From Pilatotrama ljubarskyi (Eukaryota; Basidiomycota; Agaricomycetes; Polyporales; Polyporaceae): 64,000 nt of DNA. Positions 35,499 to 46,913 of this stretch are shown one piece after another. The first letter of the stretch is position 1. Every line of letters starts with the position of its first letter. The stretch spans positions 219,875 to 283,874 of the forward strand of contig MU277670.1 of the NCBI GenBank assembly GCA_022385805.1. Reading direction: 5' to 3'. The translations under genes and the position numbers were made by a program. The notes under the pieces were generated by a model. That model was not told the origin of the DNA, did no database searches, and saw only the letters and a list, made by a program, of their open reading frames with translations.

Positions 35499-38421
35499 AT
35501 GCGCCGTATTGCCGCCGTCTTCGCTTCAAAGCGGTCAGACAGATCCGATGCCGCCTCCTCCACCGCTGCCTCCTCAAACCTGGACCACTCCTCCTCATCC
35601 CAGAAGCAGTCCTCCACCGTAAAACCTCACACCCGCTTCTTCCGTTCCATCTCCCGGAAAAGCAAACCTGTCGATCCCATCCTCAACCACATCAGCAGCT
35701 CAGACCTCCACCCCCCCTCCTCTTCCTCTTCCTCCAGCGGCGCCCCCACCACTCCGGACGACGACCACGGCTCCCTCCTCAGAGCTCCTGTCTCAAAGGC
35801 ATGGCATTCCCTTCCTCATCCCGTCGACCCCCATACCCCTAGTCCATCGCACCACCTCCCAGGGCAGACGGCCCCTCACGATCGGGCTCCTTTCCATTCC
35901 TCGCCCCCCACGTTCCCAACGCCCTCCAGCCAGTCCACCCTTGACACAGAGGACGACTCGTCCGAGGAGTCTTCCGTCGCCCCAGATCTCTCCAGACCCC
36001 CGGAGCGCGCCGCCCCGCCCCTCGACGCCCCCGCCTACCTCCTCACCCTTACGTCAAACAGCCTCCGCCCTCCATTCGCCCCTCCGCCCCTGCTCCATGT
36101 TCCAGCCTGCCCGCTGTACCCCCGATCGTCCAACCCGCGACGCGCCCTCTCCTACCGAGACTCGTTGGAGTCCACGCTGCACCGAACCCGGCTCCAGCGC
36201 CGTCTCCAGCGCGGCGATCTCACCCCTTCCGAACGCCGTTCCATCGCCTCGTTCGCCGGAAGACGGGCCGCGCCCAGGGACCGTCCGTCTCTCCTCCTGG
36301 ACGATAATGCGGTCGACCACACACACGTCAAGCCGTTCTCTGCGGGGCTCAGAAAGTGGGCCGATCGCCCGTGCTTCGAGGACAGGCTGCAGGTCCTCCT
36401 CGCCGAGAACCTCCCGCCGGCCGGCCTCGACGCGGACGCAGAGCTACCGTGGACACGCGTGGCTCCGGCCACTGGGTTCGGCGTCGCCGCGCTCGAGTAT
36501 TCGGTAGCGCTCGAGATGCTCGCAGGGTTGTATGAGGAAGAGGCTCCCGGCAAGCTGGAGCCGCGGGGATCGGAACCGGACCCAGTCCTCCCTTTAGACT
36601 TCCTGCGCCTCGACACGCAGCTCTCGCTCGAGCTCGCTCCCCCGCTCTCCCAGTCACCCACGACCGCGAGCCCCTCAACGTCGTCCGAACCCCAGTCGCC
36701 CGCATCATCGCTCTCACCGACCGCACCAGCGTCGGCTCCTGCAGCTATGCCGTCAATGCCTTCTTCATGTGAGTTCTCGTCGTTGCGGATCGGTGGCTGT
36801 ATGCTGAATGTTGCGTTCAGCGAACACGGCTTCTGCGTCGCGCAACCACCATTACAAGGCGAACCCCTCTCCGCTTCGCATGGAGGCGACGTCTTCATCA
36901 CCGGCCTCGACAAACGTCGTCACATCTCCTGCATCCTCGGCAACAGCGGTCGACTCTCCTAAGCCTCCACAAAGCATACCATCCCCTCCAGCCTCTGCAC
37001 CCCCTGTCCCCCTCAAGTCGGCCTTGAAACAGGGCGTCCGCTTCGTCGAAGGGGAGAAGGATGACAGGGAAGACTCGGTACCCCTGGGGTACGTCCAGCG
37101 CATCAAGCAGAAACGCGAGGAAAAGGCACGCTTCCTTCAGGTCGAGCGCGAGCGCCGCAAGCTCGAGGAGGAGCGGCGGAAGCACGAGGAGGAGAGGCGC
37201 AGGTGGGAGGAGGAGCGCGCGGCGTGGGAGCGCGAGAAGCGCGCGATGGAGGAGGAGCGCAAGAAGCGCATGTACGCGGAAGAGATCGCGGCCGCGCGGA
37301 GTCGTCGCGAGAGCCAGCGCTTTGGCGCGCTCGGCGCGGCGACGGGCGAGAGCCTCGCTACGGGGCAGTGGGATCGCACGGAGCGAGCACGGCCGGAGCG
37401 CGAGTCGTCCTCGACCTCGATCCATACAAGGCCGGTGTACGACCCGGCTTCCCAACCCCCAGCTCCTGTCCGACAAGGCTCCGATTCTTCGACACACCTA
37501 CCAAGGTCGGCGACGAGGTCGGGTGGCGGCTCTGGGTCCGGCTCACCATCCGGGTCGAGGCCGGGCAGCGTCTACGGCTCCGCAAACGTGTCAGGCTCGT
37601 CCCGGCCGCCATCGATGTACACCGGTCTGCCCACGCCTTCATCGTCGCAACAAGACGTCCGCCTCCGCGAACGCAGGACAAGCGGGAGCGGGAGCGGGAA
37701 CGGTACAGGCAGCCGTCGCGGGTCCATGGTGTCCGAGAACAGCGGCTCCCACAGGCGCGCCGAGCCCGTCCCCGTTCCTCCGATGCCGCATATGTGGGCG
37801 ATGGGCATGAACATGCAGCCCATGCAGCCTATGCCCGCGATGGGCATGGCCGTCCCGATGCCGATGTACGCGGGGATGGACATGCCGCTCCTCCCGCCCT
37901 CGCCGCCATTCATGATGCAGCAATATGGGTACCGCCCGCCCTCGCAGAACAGCAATCGCCACTCGCAGCACTCGCCGCAGCGTTCGCACAGCTCGTCGCC
38001 GACGCTCGGGCGGCAGAGTCTGCCCGGCGCGAGCAGCAGCTCGGAACGCGTGAACCGCCTGTCGCAGGCGCACCCCGGCGCGTCATCATCGGCGTCCGCA
38101 CGCGCGCCGTCGCTGCCACGATCGGAGTCGTCGCCGCATCGGAGCGGCGGCGGCGGGCATCACCGCACGTCGAGTGGGGATCACACGCAGCAGCGCCCGT
38201 CGGCAGGCGTGCGCAGCCATTCAGACGACAGGCGGAGCATGCGGTCGGGGTCAGAGCGGCCCGCACCTGTGCACAGCTCGTCGCTGCCGTCGCACCCACC
38301 GCCGGCGTTCAACCAGGCGCGGCAGTCATGGGCAATGCCGAAGCCGGCGACGACGACGGGCTTCGAGAACGTGAGCCGGCCGGCACAGGGGGGCGGGCGA
38401 AGGCAGACGGTGTATTCATGA
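35499..38421 (+). CDS. large low-complexity protein with coiled coil, function unknown
   Basis: Two exons (35499-36768 and 36821-38421, 52-nt intron) encode 956 residues; not recognised. The N-terminal half is Ser/Pro-rich (MRRIAAVFASKRSDRSDAAS) with a more ordered part at about 265-370 (LRKWADRPCFEDRLQVLLAE, LDFLRLDTQLSLEL). At about 487-525 a conserved-looking motif reads LKSALKQGVRFVEGEKDDRE then PLGYVQRIKQKREEKARFL. It runs straight into a charged coiled coil of Glu/Arg repeats (EEERRKHEEERRRWEEERAA) to about residue 600. The C-terminal third is Ser/Gly/Pro-rich with a Met/Pro patch near 744-786 (MGMNMQPMQPMPAMGMAVP) and many RxxS sites. It ends GGGRRQTVYS. A scaffold or cytoskeletal regulator is possible from this architecture, but that is a guess. 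Confidence 0.75.
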
Positions 38422-39830
38422 CCGTGGCTCCGCCCTTGTCGGCCGTGCCACATGCCACATGCTGTTCATCCCATCCAGCCATCCATCCATCATCCAATCC
38501 ATGCATCGGACTTTAGTGCATAATTATTCATCTACCTAATCGTCGGACGTTGTCGCGCCGTGCCGTGTTGTGTCATGACGCGCCTCGTCGCTCTTTATAC
38601 CTGACCATAGCCCCTCCTTGCCCCCTTCTTTGCATCACGTCGTCCTATCGGGCATTGACCCGTTCTGCATTGCGAACTAGTAGTTATGCGCTCCATGTCT
38701 GTTAGCTAGTGTCTATCCATCATCATCATCACCACCATCCCCTCTCCACTGCCCCCTTCCCCCTCGCCCCCTTACCCTTCCTGCACTTCTGACCGCACAT
38801 TTTCGCACAATACCGGACGCTGAACTCTGCTGTCCACGACCTGTCATGCCCCTCTCCGCCCGCGCGTAGTACGTATACAGTATTGTAGAACCCCCTTGGC
38901 ATGGATGCTCCGCTTCCTCCCTCTACTGCCTCTTTTTTTGTTGCACCGTCCCTTTCCTCTTATTTTGTGTGTCGTGGTTTGTTCATTGCGGGTCTTCCCT
39001 TTTTTTGTTGCGCGTCTTCCATTCGTGGTCGACGATGGTGTCGAGTAGTATTGCTGAGAAGTAACCATAGCCGCCAGAGAGAAATACGTATTCCTCTGCT
39101 TATAGCCAGGCGTCCCTTGGCGACCAGGGATCATCTGCTCATGTGCGCATCAACGTTCATACCGGGATGCTCGGCGGCCGGGCGGGGCGCGCGGATGGTG
39201 CATGGAAGTCGGATCGAGGAGTGCATCGAGCGGCTTACAGCCTCCACGATTGTACAGCTTGCATCGGGAGGGCGTATGAGGGACACTCATAGTTCGTCGA
39301 TGACGGACCTACAAGCACCCACAAGTTTAGACATCCCGATCCTTGATCCTCCCAATTGATGGGACGGCTTGGCGCTGAGCGCTGCGTGCATCGGCCAGCT
39401 ATCCGGCCTTATCTGGCAAGTGCGAGTCCGATTCCGGCTTGGTGAAGATGTACTAATAGGCCTACGCAGTCGGAGAACCGCTGCACGTCATGTATATATA
39501 CTCGAGATCGAAGGAGGGCCCCGCGGGGGAGCAACCGCCGGCGCTCGAGACCCCATTTCCACCAATTCGGCTCGCTCGGGAGCACGGAGGTCGAGCAAAG
39601 TCTATCCATGTCGGGCAGACAGGCTGCCCGATGACGGGTGTATTAGAGTCCGAGCATTGGAAGCGGCCCACTACATGGAATAGGCAAGTACAGTAAAGAC
39701 AGAAGCGAGGAGGATAGGCTACAGCTGAATGAGACCAGTCCGTCAGGTAGAGATATAAACGTAAGAGACACCTCAAGCTTCTAGTACCAGTAGGCAGTAG
39801 GCAGTGGGGAGCTGCGATTGAGATGCCCGC
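38422..39830. other. intergenic region between convergent genes
   Basis: About 1.4 kb without a supported gene. It contains short simple repeats: ATCC-type repeats at about 38467-38504 and a CAT/CAC run at about 38717-38740. A T-rich stretch occurs near 38930-39010. The frames present (for example 38901-39359 plus) lack recognisable content. It should include the 3' UTRs of the flanking genes. Confidence 0.4.
38467..38504. repeat. imperfect ATCC tetranucleotide repeat
   Basis: The run CATCCATCCATCATCCAATCC and its flanks form an imperfect ATCC microsatellite about 50 nt after the stop codon of the gene ending at 38421, probably in its 3' UTR. Confidence 0.6.
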
Positions 39831-41209
39831 TCAGGGCGTGGGATCGTACTTCTCCTCGGCGACGCGCTCCTCGCTGGTGGGCACGAGCTTGCGGCAGCTC
39901 ATCTCGGGGCGGACGTACCACCGGTTCGCCTTCTCGGCCGCGCGGCGCCTGCGGCTGACGAAGTAGAACACGGCGAGCCCGAGGTAGCCGAGGCCCATGA
40001 CGCTCACGACGACGACGAGCGCGATGAGGACCGAGTGCGAGACGCCCTTGGACGCGACCGTCTGCGCGTCCTCGGCGAGCGCGCCGAAGAGCGCGCCGGT
40101 CTGCTGCGTGTTGCGCGTGTAGTGCGTCGAGGTCGCGTGCGGCGAGTCGGGCGCGGCGGTGGATTGCCAGCGCGCCGCGGTGCTCGTGGCCGCCCAGTCA
40201 TCGCTCGATTGTCCGGGGAGGGCGTTGTTGGCGTTTCGGGGCTGGCGCTGAGTGGTCGGCTGGTCCCCGCGGCTGAGGCCGCAGCGGTCCAAGCACTCCT
40301 GTGTACCGAGGGCGATGTTGTCCGGGATCTAAGGAAATGTGTCAATAGGTACGCTCCAGATGGTGTCGTGCAGTGCTGACCATGGACTCGATGCCGGCGA
40401 CCTCCTGCACGCCAAGGTCACCGAGGGAAGCGGCGACAACGTCCGGAGGGAGACCGAAATCTGATTGGAATGTCAGCACATCTCTTGGCATAAGGCAAAG
40501 AAGATACGTACAGCGCTGCGCAATGGACTCGACTCCGGGGTCTTCGTTGTTGAGAGCGGCAACGAACATCATAGGCTCTGTCCCGGCAAGCAAGGGGTGT
40601 TAGCATAAGCGGCCTCACACGGGGTCGCTCTTCACTCACCACATCCCTCGTTCTGCTGGAAGTGGATGGATCCCTTGGGGAAGATCATAGCGCTTCCGGC
40701 CTCGAGAGTGTTGAAGACGAAGCGAGCGCCGTTCTCCGCAATCATCCCGCTGGATAGGGTGCCGTTGACGACGTATAGCATCTCAGTGGCACGAGGGTGC
40801 GTGTGAGGCGTGTTCATGCCGCAAGGTCCCAAAAAACCGATCGTCATTGCCATAGCTGAGACTCTTCGTTAGATAGTCATCATTGGACCTCGCTGCAGGT
40901 ACTCACCATTGTTGACCAGAGCGGGGAAGTTGGCGACGGTGGCTCCCACAGCGGAACCGCCCGCACCCTTGGTAGCCGTTGCGTTGAGGAAGTTGAAGGT
41001 GAACTAAGTGACAGTGGTCAGTTCCCTTCTCGTCGACGACACAAGATTAGCAGGCTCACATCTGAATCTTTGTCAAGGAGCTTGATGCGGTCAACCTGAG
41101 TGGGCGCATCGCGAAGGGCCGCGATCTTCTCCGCGACAGGAGACACTGAGGATTGTGCGAGCACACCCGCAGCAAGTGCAAGCGACAAGAAAAAGGAAGA
41201 AATCATCAC
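39831..41209 (-). CDS. secreted germin-type cupin with C-terminal membrane anchor
   Basis: It begins with a signal peptide (MMISSFFLSLALAAGVLAQ). The cupin domain carries both germin boxes: PCGMNTPHTHPRATEMLYVV (HxH then Glu) and IFPKGSIHFQQNEGC (PxGxxHxxxN), so the metal site is intact. Unlike ordinary germin-like proteins it then continues with FGLPPDVVAASLGDLGVQEV, a Ser/Thr/Gln-rich linker (AATSTAARWQSTAAPDSPHA), one transmembrane helix (VLIALVVVVSVMGLGYLGLA) and a basic cytosolic tail starting SRRRRAAEKANRWY and ending EEKYDPTP. Predicted topology: cupin outside, tail inside. Enzymatic activity (oxalate oxidase, superoxide dismutase or none) cannot be told. At least four short introns are present. 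A GATAAAAGGG element lies about 100 nt upstream (near 41307-41316). Confidence 0.88.
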
Positions 41210-42375
41210 GAGAAGAGGACTGAGAGAAGAAGGGAGAAGGTAAGGTAGGGGAAAGAGGAGGAAGGATAAGAGCGGGGTGCTGCCAGTTCTGAGAATACGA
41301 GTCTTGCCCTTTTATCTGCCTGTCCATCCTGAGGTCAGCAGAGCTACAAAGTGAAGACCTACCTGAAACGCGGTGCCAGAGGTTCAGTGCGATGCCCCGA
41401 AAGCACAGTGATGCGCACCGAGCGCATCTGAGAGCCAATAGCGATTCGCTGTCGGACGCGCTCATTCGGATAGTGATCAACCTGACCGCTGACGATAAGA
41501 CAACAATCCTCTCCTTTGGACTGCCCTCCCCGATTTCGCCGGGTGCGATGATCCAGTGGTGAGTCCGGTAACAAAACGCTGCTACATTAGCCAGTAACAT
41601 GGGTTCTCCGAGTGCGGCGGCTGTGCAACGGGGTCCTCCGAAGGGCGGTGGGCGCGCCGCCGATACGTATTGTCTGTACGGTGCCTTACGCGACACCCCA
41701 TCTGGAAGTTCTAGGAGCCGCCATGGATCTTTAGCAGGATTGCAGCGCTGATTTTGAGCGGTGAAAGATCTTGTGTTAATTTCTGGCAGCGCGCCCGCCC
41801 GTGCCAGCGGTTTGATCACCCTCCGGACACCGATACCAGCCTCTGCTAGTGGCAAGTGGCAGTGTGCGCGCCGACCGGGTGGGTACCATGTCCTCTGAGG
41901 TCCATCGAGCCGACGTGTCGCTGTTACCTCTGACACCACGCGCGGAACATCCGCCATGACTCCTAGGGATAACCCACTGCGTTTCAGCGTGGTGAAGCGG
42001 AGGGCTTGTCACTCCTGAGTCCGGACGAAATGGGCAACAAGACCAGCTGAGACCAAGAACAATGACTTCCACCTCCGTAGCTGGTAGATAGCCTAGGTAC
42101 GCGCCCTAAACTTCGAAGGAGGGATGGATGGGCGTGACTGACTCGAGGATGCGTACCCAGCGAAACATCATTGGTAAAGGCGTGGCCGTGACTTTCGCAG
42201 ATAAGTACTGTCAGGCCTAATAGGCGCCTGTTGGGCGGTGGCCCACAGGGCCAGTGTTATGGATGGCCAAACGACTCGGAGTTAGTGCTCATTTCCCTAC
42301 GAGACAATCAGTCGCATATTCCATAGAACAAAACTTCTCCAGGAAATGACCGCGACACACCAGTGCGCAGACCTC
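41210..42375. other. intergenic region upstream of the cupin gene
   Basis: About 1.2 kb that should contain the cupin promoter and the 3' flank of RRN7. A 288-codon minus-strand frame (41091-41957) overlaps the cupin first exon in another phase and shows no recognisable protein, so it is not called. Nothing else noticed. Confidence 0.4.
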
Positions 42376-44650
42376 TTACTCCGAAGTAGAGGCTCTCTCA
42401 GTGCGTTCTTTCCTCTTCACGCTCTCCATCCAGCGGACGACACGTCTCTCGAATCTCTCGACCACACCCAATACGTAGTCTTCTTCCACTCCGGCCCACC
42501 GGGCGGCTCGCCTGACGACGAGCTCTAGGTCTTCAGGAACAGTGCCCAGGATATCTTGGGTATTGTAGATGGGGTAGTTCTGCCCGGGCCGGAGAGTGTC
42601 TGATTTGTCGTCGACTGCAGTCGCATGCATCGTGGGTTGGGCGGCTAGTTCAGCAGGATGAGCTCGATCTTCGGTTAAAGCTGGAGAGGGCTCATCGGGC
42701 AAGGGAAAGTGATCCGTAGTAACGTTCCGGGCTAGCGGGCACGATTAGCCGTTTCTGATAGCACACGGGCAACGAGAGACCTACGGGGCAGTCGGTCTTT
42801 CCGGGGAAGGAGGGCTTTCTCGCAAAACCGCAGGTACTCGTCGAGCATGTCGTCATCCATATCGAGCACGGACCTGCAAGTTGCCCCTTTAGTGCACAGC
42901 TACGAGGCCACAGCCTCATTTGCGTACCTGTGGCGGTCCGTGGCGAATGGAGGGCTGGCCGCGTCAGCTGCCTGCTCTGCTTTTCGTATGGCCTGGATCA
43001 ATTCGGGCAGGGTAGGTAGCGCGCAGGCCGGATCCTCAGCCTCTCGTGGTCGTCTGGATGAGGGTTGTTCAGCAACAATTCTGCGTCCGGGCTCCTAGGG
43101 GGATGCGAACCTCGGTGACCCATCTAAGCCGTATATCATCTTCATGACGACGATCACTGCTGCAACCAGAGCCACCTCTGGGACCGCACTGTCCTGCTTG
43201 TGGAAGGTGGGGTCGCGCTTCTTGTTTCGCACCAGCGCAGGAGCAAGGGACCTGTGCAAGGTCAAGGGTATCGAAACAAGGTGTGCTAACTTCTTAGTGA
43301 GCACGTAGAGGGTCGCTGTTCATTCTATTAGTTGATGAGCTCGTGTAAGAGCTGCGCGACCTACGGGTACCCTGGAGAGCACGGACTGACTTCCACAGAA
43401 TGGGTGCTGCATTCATCTCCGGGGTGTAGATATCATATGTGGAATACATGAGCCTCGCCAAGCGGGACGAGAGTCGATGCAGGCGAAGAGGTGTGGGCGG
43501 GAACTGCTGTCCAGTTAGCGACGAAAAGTTGCGTGTATGCCAAGAAAGCGCACATGAGGAGACAGCGCCTGTACTGTGTGCTTCCGGAGGTGTCGCGTCA
43601 TGTTCTCCGGCAGCAGTCGCAAAGGGTCGAGATATGGCAGGTCGTAGCTTTCAATGACGCTATCTGATGTAAGGTTGGAAACGACACGCGATGGTATGCA
43701 GTCCACATACCTCACAAAGTCCGTATACATCACTGGAATCCTCAGAGTCCAGCACGCGAGCACTAGACATGAAATCGTCGTGGCCGGCGCATCATAGTGG
43801 CCAAAGTTGCGTCGCTCGCTGACTCTGGCCGTAGCTTGCGGCCGAGGTGTACTTTCAAGCTCATCCTCTTCTGAAGACGGCGTCTCAGAGTTCTCGCGCA
43901 TGAGCTCATCCAGCTCCGAGTGGGTGTCAGAGCCGTCAGAGTCAGACTCAGAGCTGGACGAGGAGCTCGAGGACTCGTCCGCATTCTCGCCAGCCAGGGT
44001 TTCGTCATCATCTTGCTCGTCGGGGTCGGGTGACGGCCGAGCAGTGAGGTTGGCTTTCGATGGCTGGTCTTCCCCCAGAGTGTCGTGAAGATGCAACAAT
44101 GGTTCGGGACTAGGCGGATTGGGGAGTAGCGAGAGGTTCAACGCCCAGATGTCCCTGCATACAAGCTGAATGTCCTTAGTGTCCCGAATTTGAAACTAGG
44201 AACACCCGCTATGTACCTCGAATTCCGGAGGCAGTTCCCAGAGTCGCGTCAAAGCTGCGACCTGCATACGCAGGATAACCTGGAGGCACTGAAAATAGTG
44301 GAATCGGGCCCGTTCCCCGTGGTATACTGCACGCTATCAGCTGCATGATATTCACTGGAAGAAAGACGTGACTAACGCTTCGGATCCGCCTTGCTCTGCC
44401 GCTCTTTCTTCTTCCGGCCTGACTTCAAGTTCCGTTTCCTCACGGCGTGAGGACCAAGTTCTGTAACTTCACGGGTCTCATTTCGATAGTTCTGCAGAGC
44501 CTCGTCAGTGAATCCTTATCATCGTATTGCTGGGACTATACGAGAAGTACCTGCAGGACGTGGCCTTCGCTGCAGGTGATGAGCCCGCTCGATGGTTCCT
44601 TGTGCCATTGCTTAGAACCACATACAGGACACTTGCGTCGAGGAGCCATG
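42376..44650 (-). CDS. RRN7: RNA polymerase I initiation factor RRN7 (TAF1B-like)
   Basis: Subunit of the Pol I core factor that recruits polymerase to rDNA promoters in the nucleolus; a TFIIB-like protein. It starts at 44650 with MAPRRKCPVCGSKQWHKEP, then GLITCSEGHVLQ, the Rrn7/TAF1B N-terminal zinc ribbon (CPVC plus CSEGH), and RNETREVTELGPHAVRKR. A cyclin-like region includes RFHYFQCLQVILRMQVAALT, DDAPATTISCLVLACWTLRI-type sequence, IPVMYTDFVRYVDCIPSR, and KKLAHLVSIPLTLHRSLAPA. A long acidic/serine insert lies at about 43845-44040 (ADESSSSSSSSESDSDGSD). The C-terminus is ERFERRVVRWMESVKRKE and ends ERASTSE. Several short introns interrupt it. The ribbon and the LTKKLAHLVSIPL region make RRN7 the best call. 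Confidence 0.82.
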
Positions 44651-44943
44651 GGTTAACAGAGGTATCTGACTCTGAGTCCGCCCTAACGGTCGTGGTTCAA
44701 GCGTGCAAGGCACAGACGGTGAACTCGATAGTCAAGAAAGCCTATCTCCTCGAAGTCCGCGCACTCGAGATTAGATAACCACGTGGAGATGCGATCGGGC
44801 ATCCAAGCGATCGAAACTGTCCTCGGTGGCAGGAACGCGCACCTGTTCCCGTTCGTCGCGTCTGGTTGGCAAGGGCTCTCTGGCTGCTTTCTTGCCTCAC
44901 CTCTCGCTCTCTGCGCTCAAGCCTGTGCAAGTGAGCGAATACG

Positions 44944-46365
44944 ATGAGGGTCCTCCACCTCATCGCCTTTTTGGCTGTTCTGGTAACGGCTGTAGTTGCG
45001 TACGTGCCCACCGACGCTTCCGCGAGAGCAATCACGGCTGACATGTCATGGGCATGGCTGTAGCTGGACTAAGGTGCGCGTATACTCGTACTACATACGG
45101 CCGCGAGGCTGAACTCCTTGCCCCGCAGGAGGACCATGAGATTTTTGACCTCGTCAGCGCAATTGAGGCCTCAGAAGGTGAGTGAGGCGTGCCGGTCATC
45201 ACCATGAATGCTCACGAGAGTGCGCGTCCTCAGGCAAAGGGACTACGTTTTACTCCTGGTTGGAGGTGTCCCCTACTGCATCCACGTCCGAGATCTCCAA
45301 GGCATACAGGAGGAAGAGCTTGCAACTACAGTACGTGGTCCTGTGCTCATACTTCTGTGCCGTGATGCTTGACCTGCGGCCATAGCCCGGACAAGAACAA
45401 GGGCCTGAAGAACGCACATGAACGATTTGCACGACTCGGGGTTGTCGCATCTATCCTGAGAAACCCGGAGAAGCGTGAACGGTGCGTCCGCTTGTACCTT
45501 GCGTGACAAGGCATGCTCATTATGGTCGCTAGCTATGACTTCTTCTACAAGAACGGGGTGCCGAGATGGAGGGGAACCGGCTATTACTATTCTAGATTCC
45601 GTCCTGGGCTTGGGGTAAGTGACCGCTTGCGTTCTCTGGCCCAGCTATGAACTTAACGATGCTTGCTACAGACCGTTGTTACTTTCTTGATCATCCTCAC
45701 ATCCGGGCTACAATACCTCGTTCAGAAGATGAACTATAATCGCGACCTAAGACGCATTCGGGAGATCAGAGACAAAGCACGCGCCGCGGCTTGGGGCGCG
45801 AAGATGACCCCGCTGGAGGGTCAAAGAAAGGTGCAGGTCTTGCCACGCCTTGCGGTTCGCAACTAACGGCGTTTTCACTTCAGGTCAAAGTGAACCTGGG
45901 AGGCGGCCCACGACTAGACGAGGACGGCAATGTAATTGGGGGGAGGATGGTGGACATGGTCGTGGAAGGGGACAACGTCTACATTGTGAGTAGTCTGGCG
46001 GCAACTCTTCGGTCAATTGACCATGTCGTAACAACATCCATCAGCTGGAACCCGACGGAGCGCTCCTCCCAGTGGACAGCGACACGGCCGTGGCCCCATC
46101 GATCAAGAGGACGTGGTTCCTGTCCCTTGTGACCGGTCTACTGAGCGAAGTCGCTAAACGAGATGGAGCCAAGATAGAAGACGCTAGCGCGGTGCCGGAG
46201 GGTGCAGGAGACGATAGCGACGACGGCTCCGGGACGACTTCAGATGCGCCAGGGAGCGGGACGGTTACTCCGAGGGATGGAAGCACGTCTGGCGGGTCGA
46301 AGAACGGACGGGCAGCGACGACGATGGCGGGGGGACGGAGGAGAAAAGTAGTCCGGAGGAAATGA
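44944..46365 (+). CDS. ERJ5: ER membrane J-domain protein ERJ5-like
   Basis: DnaJ co-chaperone of the ER. It starts with a hydrophobic signal ([19 protein letters not shown]). After one or two introns whose exact junction I could not fix comes [20 protein letters not shown], then the J domain [40 protein letters not shown], with HPD rebuilt by splicing (CA|C CCG GAC). [20 protein letters not shown] and a transmembrane helix ([17 protein letters not shown]) follow, then [40 protein letters not shown] and a Ser/Gly-rich basic tail ending [11 protein letters not shown]. This order matches fungal ERJ5, which regulates Kar2 in the ER. It is divergent from RRN7, with about 290 nt between start codons. 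Confidence 0.9.
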
Positions 46366-46913
46366 TCATGGTGCAGCAGCCGGCGGCGGGGGGAGCGGCC
46401 GTCCGTCGCGATGCTTATCTCCAGGCTTCCGGTGTGTTCCCTGTGGGTGAACAGAGCGCGCCGTGTGGGGCAGCCAATCAGGGGCAGTCCGTTGAGGCTG
46501 GGCGTTCCGGCGCGATTCCTGATTCGTCTGGGGCGGGGAAATGTCGCGTCCGTGACTCGAATACATTGCGCAGCCATGCGCTGAAAATTGAGAGGGGCAT
46601 GCCTGGGGAGATCGGAGGGCGCGGTGTGCACGCAGCGGCAGATAACGAAACCGTCGGGCACTGGACAGCGGCGGGGGACGCGGAGGCTGGGCAGGCTCAG
46701 GGCCCGGAGAGGCCGGACTCGCGCTCCAGCCAGTTGTGGATCCTTCGGCTAGATGCGGTACTCGCAAGATAAGCCAGGGTCGGTGCCCCAGACAAACACG
46801 CACAAACACCCCGTCTCCTCCAGCTTTAATCAATTGACTCGGCTGTCCGTCCCTCAACCTCTCACCACCACCTCTCCTCCTCCTTCCCGCCCGTCTATAC
46901 CACTCATCCCACC
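46366..46913. other. promoter region of glutamine synthetase
   Basis: No gene supported; a long minus-strand frame (46366-47118) runs antisense into GLN1 and is treated as a shadow. The 60 nt before the GLN1 start codon are C/T-rich on the plus strand (CACCTCTCCTCCTCCTTCCC at about 46870-46889). Confidence 0.45.

Noticed and set aside
37203..38516. 437-codon plus-strand ORF in a second phase of the gene at 35499
   Set aside because: The other phase continues an identifiable coiled coil and is joined by a good intron to the first exon. This frame is an Arg/Ala-rich shadow.
41091..41957. 288-codon minus-strand ORF over the cupin first exon
   Set aside because: It uses a different phase from the clearly identified signal peptide and cupin exons, and its composition shows no protein family.
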